A DNA stretch of 64,000 nt from the NCBI RefSeq assembly GCF_004331465.1, contig NZ_SJKB01000008.1:124001-188000 (forward strand). Direction: 5' to 3'. The stretch's first letter is position 1. The number at the start of each line of letters is the position of its first letter. The notes beneath the pieces were generated by a model that saw nothing but the letters and a program-made list of their open reading frames with translations, did not search any database and was not told the DNA's origin. A program made the position numbers and the translations under genes. The DNA comes from Kribbella pittospori (GTDB lineage Bacteria; Actinomycetota; Actinomycetes; Propionibacteriales; Kribbellaceae). Shown in pieces: positions 1-8,654 of this stretch.

Positions 1-380
1 GTGGGACACGTCGCGGTGACACGCCACGGCGCCGTTCCAGCCGGGACTTCGCCGACAGCGCGGCCGACCTCACTGACGAGCAGGTCAAGGCGGTCATCGA
101 GAAGGTCCGCGCCGGCGACCGCATCGCCGCCGAACGCCCCACCGACGAGGGCCTGATCGAGCCGACCGCCCCGGCCGAGACCATCGCCGTACTGACCAAC
201 GCCGCCGAGTCCCACACCCGCACCTGGATCTCGTACGTCGACCACAACGGCACCGCCTCCGAACGCATCGTCGAACCCGTCCGCGTCGCCGACGGCTGGC
301 TCACCGCCTACGAAGACACCACCGACCACCCCCGCACCTACGCCCTCCACCGCATCTCCACGGCCCGAGTGGTGGATTGA
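1..380 (+). CDS. C-terminal part of helicase-associated (XPB N-terminal domain type) protein, cut by window edge
   Basis: The frame with codons beginning at position 3 is open from the left edge to TGA at 378-380. The visible ~125 residues begin with a basic linker and end in a small domain (WISYVDHNG, then RIVEPVRVADGWLTAY, then YALHRISTARVVD) that resembles the WYL-like tail of actinobacterial helicase-associated proteins. These genes usually lie directly upstream of an XPB-type helicase, as here, with about 108 nt between them. The family is thought to be a non-catalytic DNA-binding partner of the helicase. The 5' end is missing, so full length and start are unknown. Confidence 0.7.
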   Translation, partial: GTRRGDTPRRRSSRDFADSAADLTDEQVKAVIEKVRAGDRIAAERPTDEGLIEPTAPAETIAVLTNAAESHTRTWISYVDHNGTASERIVEPVRVADGWLTAYEDTTDHPRTYALHRISTARVVD

Positions 381-488
381 CCTCGCCCGACTTCCTTTCA
401 TCTCTTCCTTCGGATGCATCATCCGCGGTCAGTCGCCCACTTGCAGCACGAGGCACAATGGAAGGTCGGACACCCGAATGGAGACGCA

Positions 489-2129
489 GTGACAGACGGT
501 CCTTTGATTGTGCAGTCGGACAAGACGCTTTTGCTGGAGACTGCGCATCCGGACGCCAACGACTGCCGGAAGGCTATTGCGCCGTTCTCCGAGTTGGAGC
601 GGGCGCCGGAGCATGTGCACACCTATCGGCTGACGCCGCTGGGGTTGTGGAACGCGCGGGCGGCCGGGCACGACGCCGAACAGGTGATCGACGTACTGCT
701 GCGCTACAGCCGCTACCCGGTCCCGCACTCCCTGCTGGTGGACATCGCGGAAACGCTGGACCGGTACGGGCGACTGCGGCTGGAGAAGCACCCGCAGCAC
801 GGACTGGTGCTGGTCACCACCGACCGCCCGGTGCTGGAGGAGGTGCTCCGCAGCGCCAAGGTGAAGCCGATGCTGGGCGAGCGCATCGACGACGACACGG
901 TGCTGGTCCACCCGTCGGAGCGCGGTCACCTCAAGCAGACGCTGCTCAAGCTCGGCTGGCCGGCCGAGGACCTCGCCGGGTACGTCGACGGCGAGACGCA
1001 CAAGATCGAGCTGGTGCGTGAGGGCTGGGACATGCGCCCGTACCAGCAGCAGGCGGTCGACTCGTTCTGGCACGGCGGCTCCGGCGTCGTCGTACTCCCC
1101 TGTGGTGCCGGCAAGACGATCGTCGGCGCGGCCGCGATGGCGCAGGCGTCCGCGACCACGCTGATCCTGGTCACCAACACGGTGTCCGCGCGGCAGTGGA
1201 AAGACGAGCTGATGCGCCGCACCAGCCTGACCGAGGACGAGATCGGCGAGTACTCCGGTGCCCGCAAGGAGATCCGTCCGGTCACCATCGCGACGTACCA
1301 GGTGATGACGACGCGCCGGAAGGGCGTCTACTCACACCTCGAGCTGTTCGACGCGCGCGACTGGGGCCTGATCGTGTACGACGAGGTGCACCTGCTGCCG
1401 GCTCCGATATTCCGGATGACCGCGGACCTGCAGACCCGTCGGCGGATCGGCCTGACCGCGACCCTGGTCCGTGAGGACGGCCGCGAGGGTGACGTGTTCT
1501 CGCTGATCGGGCCGAAGCGGTACGACGCGCCGTGGAAGGACATCGAGGCGCAGGGCTGGATCGCGCCGGCCGACTGCGTCGAGGTGCGGGTGGACCTGGA
1601 GCAGACCGAGCGGTTCGTGTACGCGACCGCTGAGCCGGAGGACCGCTACCGGCTGGCCGCGTCGACCCCGGCGAAGTCCCGGCTTGTACGGCGGATCGCC
1701 GACCACCACGCGGGTGAGCCGCTGCTGGTGATCGGGCAGTACATCGACCAGCTGGACGAGCTCGGCGAGCGGCTGGAATGCCCGGTGATCAAGGGTGAGA
1801 CGACGGTGCGAGAACGGCAGCGCCTGTTCGACGCCTTCCGCAAGGGCGAGATCAATCGCCTGGTGGTCAGCAAGGTCGCCAACTTCTCCATCGACCTGCC
1901 CGAGGCGTCCGTCGCCATCCAGGTCTCCGGCACCTTCGGCTCCCGCCAGGAAGAGGCGCAGCGCCTAGGCCGAGTCCTCCGCCCCAAGGGCGACGGCCGC
2001 ACCGCGAGGTTCTACTCCATCGTCGCCCGAGACACGGTCGACGCCGAGTTCGCCGCCCACCGCCAGCGTTTCCTGGCCGAGCAGGGCTACGCCTACACGA
2101 TCGTCGACGCCGAGAACCTCTTCGCCTGA
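489..2129 (+). CDS. xpb: XPB/Ssl2-family DNA repair helicase
   Basis: This is a superfamily 2 ATP-dependent 3'-5' DNA helicase of the XPB family, 546 aa, the usual bacterial size. Visible parts are an N-terminal damage-recognition-like region, Walker A GAGKT near residue 205, the DEVH box near 298 (YDEVHLLPAP), motif III GLTAT, and the XPB-specific R-E-D motif right after it (LVREDGREG). Helicase motif VI is at QEEAQRLGRVLRP. The GTG at 489 was chosen because GGAG at 480-483 lies 5 nt upstream and because it gives family length; an ATG at 414 adds 25 residues of low-complexity sequence. Bacterial homologues unwind DNA in vitro; their repair role is less settled than in eukaryotic TFIIH. Confidence 0.92.
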   Translation: MTDGPLIVQSDKTLLLETAHPDANDCRKAIAPFSELERAPEHVHTYRLTPLGLWNARAAGHDAEQVIDVLLRYSRYPVPHSLLVDIAETLDRYGRLRLEKHPQHGLVLVTTDRPVLEEVLRSAKVKPMLGERIDDDTVLVHPSERGHLKQTLLKLGWPAEDLAGYVDGETHKIELVREGWDMRPYQQQAVDSFWHGGSGVVVLPCGAGKTIVGAAAMAQASATTLILVTNTVSARQWKDELMRRTSLTEDEIGEYSGARKEIRPVTIATYQVMTTRRKGVYSHLELFDARDWGLIVYDEVHLLPAPIFRMTADLQTRRRIGLTATLVREDGREGDVFSLIGPKRYDAPWKDIEAQGWIAPADCVEVRVDLEQTERFVYATAEPEDRYRLAASTPAKSRLVRRIADHHAGEPLLVIGQYIDQLDELGERLECPVIKGETTVRERQRLFDAFRKGEINRLVVSKVANFSIDLPEASVAIQVSGTFGSRQEEAQRLGRVLRPKGDGRTARFYSIVARDTVDAEFAAHRQRFLAEQGYAYTIVDAENLFA

Positions 2130-2181
2130 ACCTCCGAAAGAAAAGAGGAGGAGAGGGTGCGTCGATGCGGAGAACCTCGTG

Positions 2182-2269
2182 CAGCTCGACAGGAGGTGTG
2201 CTCGGGTTCGCCGACCGAGCACGCCCGGCGAGGCGTCACCGGATCATGCCGCAGGTGACACCTCCTGTC
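2182..2269. repeat. left copies of an 18-bp direct and a 16-bp inverted repeat
   Basis: Positions 2182-2199 (CAGCTCGACAGGAGGTGT) are repeated in direct orientation at 3180-3197. Positions 2254-2269 (GGTGACACCTCCTGTC) are the exact reverse complement of 3186-3201. The second copy lies inside the 3' end of the AbiEi/DUF559 gene and encodes its residues GQEVSP. The core GACA-GGAGG-TGTC is itself a short palindrome. The copies could be operators for one regulator or remnants of a duplication or cassette insertion; the sequence alone does not decide. Confidence 0.7.
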
Positions 2270-3125
2270 CGCGTGCACGCTGCGCCAACGCGGCACGGAC
2301 CGTTGCGACGACCCAGGCCGGGTCTCCGATGATGTGCTCGTAGGTGAGCCGGAGTACCAACCACCCGGCCGCCACCAACTCGTCGTACCGATGGCAGTCA
2401 GCAGCGAAGTCCCGCCGAGACCCGTGGAACGCGAAGCCGTCCGCTTCCAGCGCCACCCGGGCCAGGCGATGTCCCAGGTCGACCCTTGCCCGGAACAACC
2501 CGTTGGTGACCGGTACCTGCGGCTCGAAGCCGTCGATGCCCTCATCGATGAGAAGCGCCCGGAGCATGGACTCCAGGATGCTGCCGGACAGGCCGGTCGC
2601 CGCGAGCGCTGTTCGGCGAGCGTTCGGGCATCCTGGCCCGCGCATCGCGACGGTGGCGGCGAGGAGCTCTTCGCGGTTCAGATACCCGGTGGCGAGCGCC
2701 GCGTCAGCGACGGCAAGCGCTTCGCCGAACGGCAGAACTCGGGCGCAGTCGACCACCGTCCGCAGCAACGAGGTGGTCCGATCCCGCCGCTCGTCCGCGT
2801 CGACCGCCGCCCAATGCAGCACGGCCGGCGGCCCCGGACGCGGATGACGGTTGGGCGGAACGGTGACATGCGGCTTCTCCGGCACCACCAGGAGCGGAAG
2901 CTGCCATGTGCTCGCGGCACTCAGATGCGAGCGCACGCCGTCATACGCGAGCGCTGCCGCGAGATCCACCGGCAGCTCCGGCAGGGCGTAGATCCCCAGT
3001 GCGATTCGCCGCACCTCTCCCTGTTCGAGCGCTGCCGCGACAGCTCGTCGAGACGTCAGTGCCGACAACTCGGCGAAGGTGGCCCACCCGCCTAGGCGGG
3101 CAAGGACTTCACCGGGTGATTCCAC
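2244..3125 (-). CDS. AbiEi-like antitoxin-domain protein with DUF559/Vsr-like nuclease fold
   Basis: About 293 aa. The N-terminus (EVLARLGGWATFAEL, then SRRAVAAALEQGEVRRI and GIYALP) is the winged-helix domain of the type IV antitoxin AbiEi family. The C-terminus has the DUF559/Vsr-like PD-(D/E)xK pattern: VDLG, EADG about ten residues on, then RDFxxDxxR and AGWLVLRLT. Such two-domain proteins are abundant in actinobacteria, usually without a recognisable AbiEii toxin, as here; their function is unproven. The start is uncertain: GTG at 3125 begins just before the conserved domain, while GTG at 3173 or 3200 would extend it through a repeat. None has a clear ribosome site. AbiEi proteins repress their own promoters through inverted repeats, which could explain the repeats at 3180-3272. 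Confidence 0.75.
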   Translation of the reverse strand: MESPGEVLARLGGWATFAELSALTSRRAVAAALEQGEVRRIALGIYALPELPVDLAAALAYDGVRSHLSAASTWQLPLLVVPEKPHVTVPPNRHPRPGPPAVLHWAAVDADERRDRTTSLLRTVVDCARVLPFGEALAVADAALATGYLNREELLAATVAMRGPGCPNARRTALAATGLSGSILESMLRALLIDEGIDGFEPQVPVTNGLFRARVDLGHRLARVALEADGFAFHGSRRDFAADCHRYDELVAAGWLVLRLTYEHIIGDPAWVVATVRAALAQRARGQEVSPAA

Positions 3126-3179
3126 TTGGGGATGGTGCCTGAAGTCGGCCGGATCGTGACGTGGGTTATCCACAGCGGA

Positions 3180-3272
3180 CAGCTCGACAGGAGGTGTCAC
3201 CGCCGAGCGAGCCGACGTACGCTCAGCCGACTCGCGACAGGCTCTGAGCAGACGAGACGTCCTGTCGAGCTG
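3180..3272. repeat. right repeat copies forming a spaced inverted repeat upstream of the AbiEi-like gene
   Basis: CAGCTCGACAGGA at 3180-3192 is answered by its exact reverse complement at 3260-3272, with 67 nt between. The left arm extends to 3201 as the third copy of the GACAGGAGGTGTCACC element. The pair sits in the 155-nt gap between the divergently placed 5' end of the AbiEi-like gene and the 3' end of the GntR gene, so it is well placed to control the AbiEi-like promoter. Confidence 0.6.
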
Positions 3273-3279
3273 TACGGCC

Positions 3280-3990
3280 CTACTCGCCTAGGCGGGTGTG
3301 GATGCCGTTGAAGTGGCTTTTCATGGAGCGGGCGAAGGCGTCGGGGTTGCCGGACTCCAGGGCTAGCAGGAGATCCCGGTGCCAGGCGGCGGCGTCCGCG
3401 GGGGTGTAGCGGGCGCCGGGTAGGCGGGCGTCTACCTGGGCGAAGGTTCGCCAGAAGACGGACAGCAGGTCGATCACGAGGGCGTTGCCGAGGGGTTCGT
3501 AGAGGGCCTGGTGGAAGGCCCAGTCCTCGTCCGGGAAGTACTCGCCGGACCGGGCCTTTGCCTCCATGCGTTCGACGATCGGCTCCAGCGCGTCGTACCC
3601 GTGGGACTTGAAGTACGCGACCACGTCGTCCGCCATGCCGACCTCGATGGCCTGGCGGACCTCGAGCACGTTCTGTACGTCGCGGAGGTCGCCGGCCATC
3701 GATTGCGACATCCGGAACGCCAGCCCGTCCTCCAGAGACTGCAGTGAGACCTCGCCGACGTACGTCCCGTAGCCGTGCCGGATCTCGATGATCCCGACCG
3801 CCTGCAGTGCCTTCATCGCCTCGCGCAACGGGTGCCGGCCGACACCGAGCTGGGCCATCAGCTCCTGCTCGTTGGGTAGCGGGTCACCCGCCTTCAGCCC
3901 GCGTTCCAGGATGTACGACTTCATCTGGTCGCGAATGAAGGACTGATTCCCCGCCGCACCGCGTGCCCGGCTGAGCCCACCCGTTGTCAC
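3280..3990 (-). CDS. GntR-family (FadR/FCD) transcriptional regulator
   Basis: 236 aa. The winged-helix DNA-binding domain is at about residues 15-85 (LPNEQELMAQLGVGRHPLREAM), followed by an all-helical FCD ligand-binding domain. GTG at 3990 has an excellent GAGGAGG a few bases upstream. It is the last gene of a three-gene minus-strand operon (sialidase, lyase, regulator) and lies 25 nt after the lyase. FCD regulators of this kind normally respond to a sugar acid or organic acid and repress their own operon. The likely operator is the perfect palindrome at 6038-6057 at the head of the operon. Confidence 0.9.
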   Translation of the reverse strand: MTTGGLSRARGAAGNQSFIRDQMKSYILERGLKAGDPLPNEQELMAQLGVGRHPLREAMKALQAVGIIEIRHGYGTYVGEVSLQSLEDGLAFRMSQSMAGDLRDVQNVLEVRQAIEVGMADDVVAYFKSHGYDALEPIVERMEAKARSGEYFPDEDWAFHQALYEPLGNALVIDLLSVFWRTFAQVDARLPGARYTPADAAAWHRDLLLALESGNPDAFARSMKSHFNGIHTRLGE

Positions 3991-4015
3991 TGCCGGCCTC
4001 CTCGTCTAGGACCCG

Positions 4016-4951
4016 TCAGTGTAATCCGGCACGGTCGAGCAGGGGACGGATCGCGGCGATCTCCCCGTCGTTCAGCGGGATCGAGGGGAACGCGGTCAGC
4101 GGGCAGTCGATGACCCCGAGCAGGTACAGCCCCGCCTTGAACGCGCCCAGCGCTGCCGAGCTCGCGCCCATCCGCGAACGGTCCGCCACAGTGATGATCT
4201 CGAACAACCGGAACAGCCGATCCTGCTCCGCCCGAGCCGTCGCCGCATCACCCGCGGACGCCGCGTCGAACAACCGCACGTACCCGGACGGATCCACATT
4301 CCCCAGCCCCGGTACGACGCCGTCGACGCCGAACGCCAACGCCGAATCGACCGTCAGCTCCGACCCGGTCATGATCGCGAATCCGGTCAGCCCAGCGTCC
4401 CGCCGGTCCAGCACCAACTGCCGCAGGCTGGTCTCCTGACCACTGGAATCCTTCACCCCCGCGATGATCCCCCGCTCTCCCAGCGAAATCATCAACGACG
4501 ACGACAGCTTCGTCCCGACCCGCGGCGGGATGTCGTACGCGTACATCGGAACGTCCCCGGCGATCGTCGCCAACCGCGTGAAGTGCTGCTCGATCTCGGC
4601 CGGATGCGTCGCGGCATAGAACGGCGCCGTCGCCACAACAGCATCAACACCCGCCTTCAACGCCGCGGACAGATGCGCTCCGGCGCGGGCGGTCGACGTG
4701 TCGATGACACCGGCCAGCACCGGCACCTGCCCGGCCACCTCCGCCACGGTGGTCTCCAGCACCACCTGCCGCTGTTCGTCGGTCAGGAACGTTCCTTCGC
4801 CGGAGGTACCGAGCACGAACACCCCGTCCACACCCCCGGTGAGCTGGTACTGGATCAACCGGGCCAGCGAGGCCGTGTCGACGTCGTACTCGGGGGTGAA
4901 CGGCGTGACGAGCGGCGGTACGACGCCGGTCAACTGGGCGGAGTCGGTCAA
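4016..4951 (-). CDS. DapA/NanA-family Schiff-base lyase (dihydrodipicolinate synthase family)
   Basis: About 311 aa with a (beta/alpha)8 class I aldolase pattern. The pyruvate-binding loop is GTSGEG, the catalytic Tyr region is YDIPPRVGT, and the Schiff-base Lys is in AGVKDSSG near residue 160. The family includes N-acetylneuraminate lyase, dihydrodipicolinate synthase and keto-sugar-acid aldolases. Its place directly behind a sialidase favours cleavage of N-acetylneuraminate or a related acid to pyruvate plus a sugar (inference from context). TTG at 4951 is preferred because GGGAG lies about 5 nt before it; a TTG at 4963 is possible. The gap from the sialidase stop is about 14 nt. Confidence 0.85.
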   Translation of the reverse strand: MTDSAQLTGVVPPLVTPFTPEYDVDTASLARLIQYQLTGGVDGVFVLGTSGEGTFLTDEQRQVVLETTVAEVAGQVPVLAGVIDTSTARAGAHLSAALKAGVDAVVATAPFYAATHPAEIEQHFTRLATIAGDVPMYAYDIPPRVGTKLSSSLMISLGERGIIAGVKDSSGQETSLRQLVLDRRDAGLTGFAIMTGSELTVDSALAFGVDGVVPGLGNVDPSGYVRLFDAASAGDAATARAEQDRLFRLFEIITVADRSRMGASSAALGAFKAGLYLLGVIDCPLTAFPSIPLNDGEIAAIRPLLDRAGLH

Positions 4952-4965
4952 GGGGTCTCCCAACG

Positions 4966-6042
4966 TCAGAGGGCGAATGTGGCGAAGCGCAGGGTCGCGA
5001 ACGACGAGGTCTCACCGGCTTCGTAGAGAATCCCGACCGCGCCGTCGGGCAGCAGCACCAGATCGGAGTACCCGGCCATCCCCGGGTGCACGACCAGCGC
5101 AGGACGCCACGACTGCCCGAAGTCCTCACTGACGAAGACAGTCAGCTCCCGGCGGCTCGACGGGCTCACCGGTGTCGACATCAGGAGCCGGTCGTCGGGC
5201 AACGTGAGGACACTCCCCTGGATCCCCGGCGCGGTGACTTCCGGGATCCCGGCGTACGGCGCATCGAGCGTCGTACCGCCGTCGGACGACCACGCGTGGA
5301 CACGGGCCGGCCCGGTCCCCTGGTGGTTGCGCGCGTTGAAGTACAACCGGCCGTCGGGCAGTTCAGCGACGGCCGTCTCGTTCGCGTTGATCTCCGACCC
5401 GTCGTTGCGATCGACGAACCCGACCGACCACGTGTGGCCGCCGTCGTCGCTGACGATGCAGTGCCCGCCGTTCAGCCGGATCAGATCGTCGACAGGTTCC
5501 GTCGGCACGAAGGAGTGATTGGCCGGTACGACGAGTCGCCCGCCGGTCAGCGCGATCGCGTGACACGGCCCGGTCGCGTACCAGCCCCAGTCGGACGGCT
5601 TCACCTGTGCGGTGATCTCCTCGGTCGGGCTCCAGGTCGCGCCGTCGTCCGCGGACCGTTGCACGAACACGCGCCGGCCGGACTCCGGATCGGTGCCGCG
5701 GGCAAGTGACATCTCGACCGCGTCGGCCCCGTTCTGCACCGTGACGAGCACGATGTCGCCGCTGGCCGGGTCGATCACCGGGGCAGGGTTGCCGCACGTC
5801 TTGCCTGCCACCGCCGACACGACCTGCAGCGGCAGCCAACTCCGCCCACCGTCGAGCGAGCGGCGCAGCACGACCTCAATCTCTCCCGCGTCGCCGGACC
5901 CGTGCAGGCGTCCTTCGCAGAAGGCGAGCACCAAGTCGCCCCGCGCCAGGACCGACGGGATCCGGAACGTGTGGTAGCCGCTGCCTACCGGGTCGAAGGC
6001 GACCGTAGGAGCGATTTCCAGCGCGCCGACTCTTGAAGACAT
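4966..6042 (-). CDS. exo-alpha-sialidase, GH33/BNR-repeat type, apparently cytoplasmic
   Basis: 358 aa, six-bladed sialidase fold. Visible hallmarks are the FRIP motif near residue 26 (HTFRIPSVL), Asp-boxes (SLDGGRSW, SADDGATW, SDDGGHTW, SEDFGQSW and a degenerate SSDGGTTL), the nucleophile-assisting Glu in ANETAVAEL, and the late Tyr in GYSDLV. There is no signal peptide or membrane segment, so the enzyme should act on short sialosides after import by the adjacent ABC genes. It is first gene of the operon; its ATG lies inside the palindrome at 6038-6057, implying a very short or absent leader. Confidence 0.88.
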   Translation of the reverse strand: MSSRVGALEIAPTVAFDPVGSGYHTFRIPSVLARGDLVLAFCEGRLHGSGDAGEIEVVLRRSLDGGRSWLPLQVVSAVAGKTCGNPAPVIDPASGDIVLVTVQNGADAVEMSLARGTDPESGRRVFVQRSADDGATWSPTEEITAQVKPSDWGWYATGPCHAIALTGGRLVVPANHSFVPTEPVDDLIRLNGGHCIVSDDGGHTWSVGFVDRNDGSEINANETAVAELPDGRLYFNARNHQGTGPARVHAWSSDGGTTLDAPYAGIPEVTAPGIQGSVLTLPDDRLLMSTPVSPSSRRELTVFVSEDFGQSWRPALVVHPGMAGYSDLVLLPDGAVGILYEAGETSSFATLRFATFAL

Positions 6043-6057
6043 AGGACGTACTATGTC
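6038..6057. promoter_or_regulatory. candidate GntR operator between the divergent sialidase and importer operons
   Basis: GACATAG at 6038-6044 and CTATGTC at 6051-6057 form a perfect 7-bp inverted repeat around GACGTA. It covers the sialidase start codon and lies 33 nt before the importer lipoprotein ATG. The central GTAC-containing core is in keeping with GntR-type sites. A dimer bound here could block both operons at once. Confidence 0.6.
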
Positions 6058-6089
6058 ATGGTGTGGCCCTCCGATGGAAGTGAGGCCTC

Positions 6090-7712
6090 ATGCCAGTCAG
6101 CAGAAGAAGATTCCTCGGCGGTGGTCTGGCCGCCGCCGCTGTCGCGGTCACCGGTACGCCGCTGCTGGCGGGGTGCGCGTCGGACAAGAAAGGCACCGCC
6201 GCCGCCAACCTGGCGGTGAAGCTGCCGACCTACACCAGGTACGGCGAGATCAAGCCGGACCTGCCCGGCACCGACGTCGTCCTGGACGGCTTCCTGAAGT
6301 ACCCGGCCAACCCGGTCAAGGCGATCAGCGAGGCGCCGGGTGACGGCAAGCCGATCACGTTCCTGACCAACATCCCGGGCGCGATCCCGCCGTCGGTGGA
6401 CAAGAACCAGTTCTGGCAGAAGCTGAACGAGCGGCTCGGCTCCGAACTGCAGATCAGCATGGCGTCCAACGACGAGTACAAGGACAAGTTCGCGACCCGG
6501 ATCGCCGGCGGCGACCTGCCCGATGTCATCAACATCCCGGTCGACACTGTGCAGATCCCCGGCCTGGTGAAGGCCAAGTGCATGGATCTGACCGAGCAGT
6601 TGTCCGGGGACGCGGTCAACAAGTACCCGTTCCTGGCCAACATCCCGACCGAATACTGGAAGGGTTGCGTCTTCAACGGCGCCATCTACGGCGTCCCGGT
6701 TCCGCGCGGTATGTCGCGGACCTCGCTGCCGCTGTACCGCGCGGATCTGCTGGCCGCCAAGGGGATCAAGGATCCGGCGCCGAAGAACTTCCAGGAGTTC
6801 TTCGACCTGGCCAAGGAGATGACCGCGGCCAAGCAGAACAAGTGGGCCTGGACCCGGGTGCCGCTGTCGACGATCCGGCAGATGCTCGCGATCCCGAACG
6901 TCTGGAAGGAGGACGGCGGCAAGTTCACCTCGATGTACGAGCACGAGGCACAACTCGACGCCCTCGAGGCCGGCCGCAAGATGGTCGCCGCCGGCGTGGT
7001 CAACCCGGACGCGTTCAACGACAAGGCCAGCGCCCGCAAGCAGTGGTTCAACGGCGGCATTGCCGCGTTCGACTACGACAGCTTCGTCGCCTGGAACCAG
7101 TACTACTCCGACAACACCGCCGGGCCGGCGTTCTCGGTGAACATGCTCGACGTCCCCGGCTTCGACAGCGGCACGGGCGCGCCCTGGATGGGTGCGGCGC
7201 TGAACAACGTCACGTCGTTCAGCAAGAACAGCAAGCACTCGGCCGACACGCTGCTGAAGATCGCGAACTGGATGGCCGCGCCGTTCGGCACCGAGGAGTA
7301 CCTGTTCCGCAAGTACGGCGTCGCCGGCCGGCACTACACCTTGCAGGGCACCGACCCGGTGCCGACGAAGGTCGGCGTGGTCGAGACCGGCATCGGCGTG
7401 CAGTACATCAGCGACTCCGCCCTGGCGCTGTACTGGGCCGGCAAGCCCGACGTACCGCAGAACCAGCACGAGATCCAGACGAAGGTCGCACCGCGGCTCG
7501 TGTACGACGCGTCGTACGGGCTGTACTCCGACACCCAGTCGAAGAAGCAGACGCAGCTCGCGAAGACGATGACCGATCTGGAGAACCAGATCGTGCAGGG
7601 CAAGAAGCCGGTGTCGGACTGGACGGCGGCGGTCCAGACCTGGAAGTCCTCGGGCGGCGACACGATGCGCACCGAGCTCGAGCAGGCCCACACCGAGGCG
7701 GCAGGGAAGTAG
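6090..7712 (+). CDS. ABC-importer substrate-binding lipoprotein (LipO/YtcQ-like)
   Basis: 540 aa. The N-terminus has twin arginines (SRRRFLGG), a hydrophobic stretch and a lipobox LLAGC, so it is probably exported by Tat and lipid-anchored. The remainder matches large extracellular carbohydrate-binding proteins that partner LplB/YtcP permeases. GAGG lies 4 nt before the ATG at 6090. The stop is followed immediately by the next ATG. Substrate is likely a sialylated or similar oligosaccharide, judged only from the divergent sialidase and lyase. Confidence 0.88.
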   Translation: MPVSRRRFLGGGLAAAAVAVTGTPLLAGCASDKKGTAAANLAVKLPTYTRYGEIKPDLPGTDVVLDGFLKYPANPVKAISEAPGDGKPITFLTNIPGAIPPSVDKNQFWQKLNERLGSELQISMASNDEYKDKFATRIAGGDLPDVINIPVDTVQIPGLVKAKCMDLTEQLSGDAVNKYPFLANIPTEYWKGCVFNGAIYGVPVPRGMSRTSLPLYRADLLAAKGIKDPAPKNFQEFFDLAKEMTAAKQNKWAWTRVPLSTIRQMLAIPNVWKEDGGKFTSMYEHEAQLDALEAGRKMVAAGVVNPDAFNDKASARKQWFNGGIAAFDYDSFVAWNQYYSDNTAGPAFSVNMLDVPGFDSGTGAPWMGAALNNVTSFSKNSKHSADTLLKIANWMAAPFGTEEYLFRKYGVAGRHYTLQGTDPVPTKVGVVETGIGVQYISDSALALYWAGKPDVPQNQHEIQTKVAPRLVYDASYGLYSDTQSKKQTQLAKTMTDLENQIVQGKKPVSDWTAAVQTWKSSGGDTMRTELEQAHTEAAGK

Positions 7713-8654
7713 ATGCTCCAGCGCTCCGCACCGCGATCGCAACAGCTCAGCCTGGGGCGCCGTCTGCTCCGGGACCGGGTGCTGCTGCTGTTCGCGCTGC
7801 CCGGGATCGGGCTGATCATCGCGTTCCACTACGTGCCGTTGCTCGGCAACGTGATCGCGTTCAAGGACTACCAGCCGTTCCTCGGCATCGGTGGCAGCGA
7901 CTGGTCCGGCTGGGCGAACTTCGCGGTGATCTTCAACGGCGACCCGGCGTTCCTGCGGTCGCTGAAGAACACGCTGATCCTGACCTGCCTGCAGTCGGTC
8001 TTCGTGTTCCCGGCACCGATCCTGCTCGCGCTGCTGCTGAACTCATTGTTCTCCGAGCGGATCAAGCGGATCGCGCAGAGCATCCTCTACCTGCCGCACT
8101 TCATGTCCTGGGTGATCGTGGTCGCGCTGTTCCAGCAGATGCTCGGTGGCAGCGGGTTGCTGAACAACTACCTGCGATCACACGACCTGGCGACGCTCAA
8201 CATCATCGGGAACTCGGAGTTGTTCCACGTCCTGCTGACCTCGCAGATCATCTGGAAGGACACCGGCTGGGCGACGATCCTGTTCCTGGCCGCGCTGTCC
8301 CAGATCGACTCGCAGCTGTACGAGGCGGCCAGTGTGGACGGCGCGAGCCGGATGAAACAGCTGTGGCACGTCACCCTGCCGGGGCTGCGCGGGATCATCA
8401 TCCTGCTGTTCATCCTGCGGCTCGGAGACTCGCTGACGGTCGGCTTCGAGCAGATCATCCTGCAGCAGCAAGCGGTCGGCCGGGACGTCAGTGAGGTGCT
8501 CGACACGTACGTCTACAACAACGGCGTACTCGGTGGTGCCTGGGGCATTGCGGCCGCGGTCGGGCTGGTCAAGGGCCTGGTCGGCGTCGCCCTGGTGCTG
8601 GCAGCGAACAAGGTGGCCCACATCTTCGGGGAGCAGGGGGTGTACAGCCGATGA
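7713..8654 (+). CDS. ABC sugar permease, LplB type
   Basis: 313 aa with about six membrane segments, starting at LLLFALPGIGLIIAFHYV. The ATPase-docking EAA loop is recognisable at YEAASVDGASRMKQLWHVTL (about residues 205-225). The ATG directly follows the lipoprotein stop and the 3' end overlaps the next permease by 4 nt (ATGA), so the three proteins are translated as a unit. No ATPase gene is present; actinobacteria often use one shared MsiK-type ATPase for several sugar importers. Confidence 0.9.
   Translation: MLQRSAPRSQQLSLGRRLLRDRVLLLFALPGIGLIIAFHYVPLLGNVIAFKDYQPFLGIGGSDWSGWANFAVIFNGDPAFLRSLKNTLILTCLQSVFVFPAPILLALLLNSLFSERIKRIAQSILYLPHFMSWVIVVALFQQMLGGSGLLNNYLRSHDLATLNIIGNSELFHVLLTSQIIWKDTGWATILFLAALSQIDSQLYEAASVDGASRMKQLWHVTLPGLRGIIILLFILRLGDSLTVGFEQIILQQQAVGRDVSEVLDTYVYNNGVLGGAWGIAAAVGLVKGLVGVALVLAANKVAHIFGEQGVYSR

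Noticed and set aside
414..488. Longer XPB start at ATG 414
   Set aside because: The added 25 residues lack family similarity, and GTG 489 has a good ribosome site and gives normal length.
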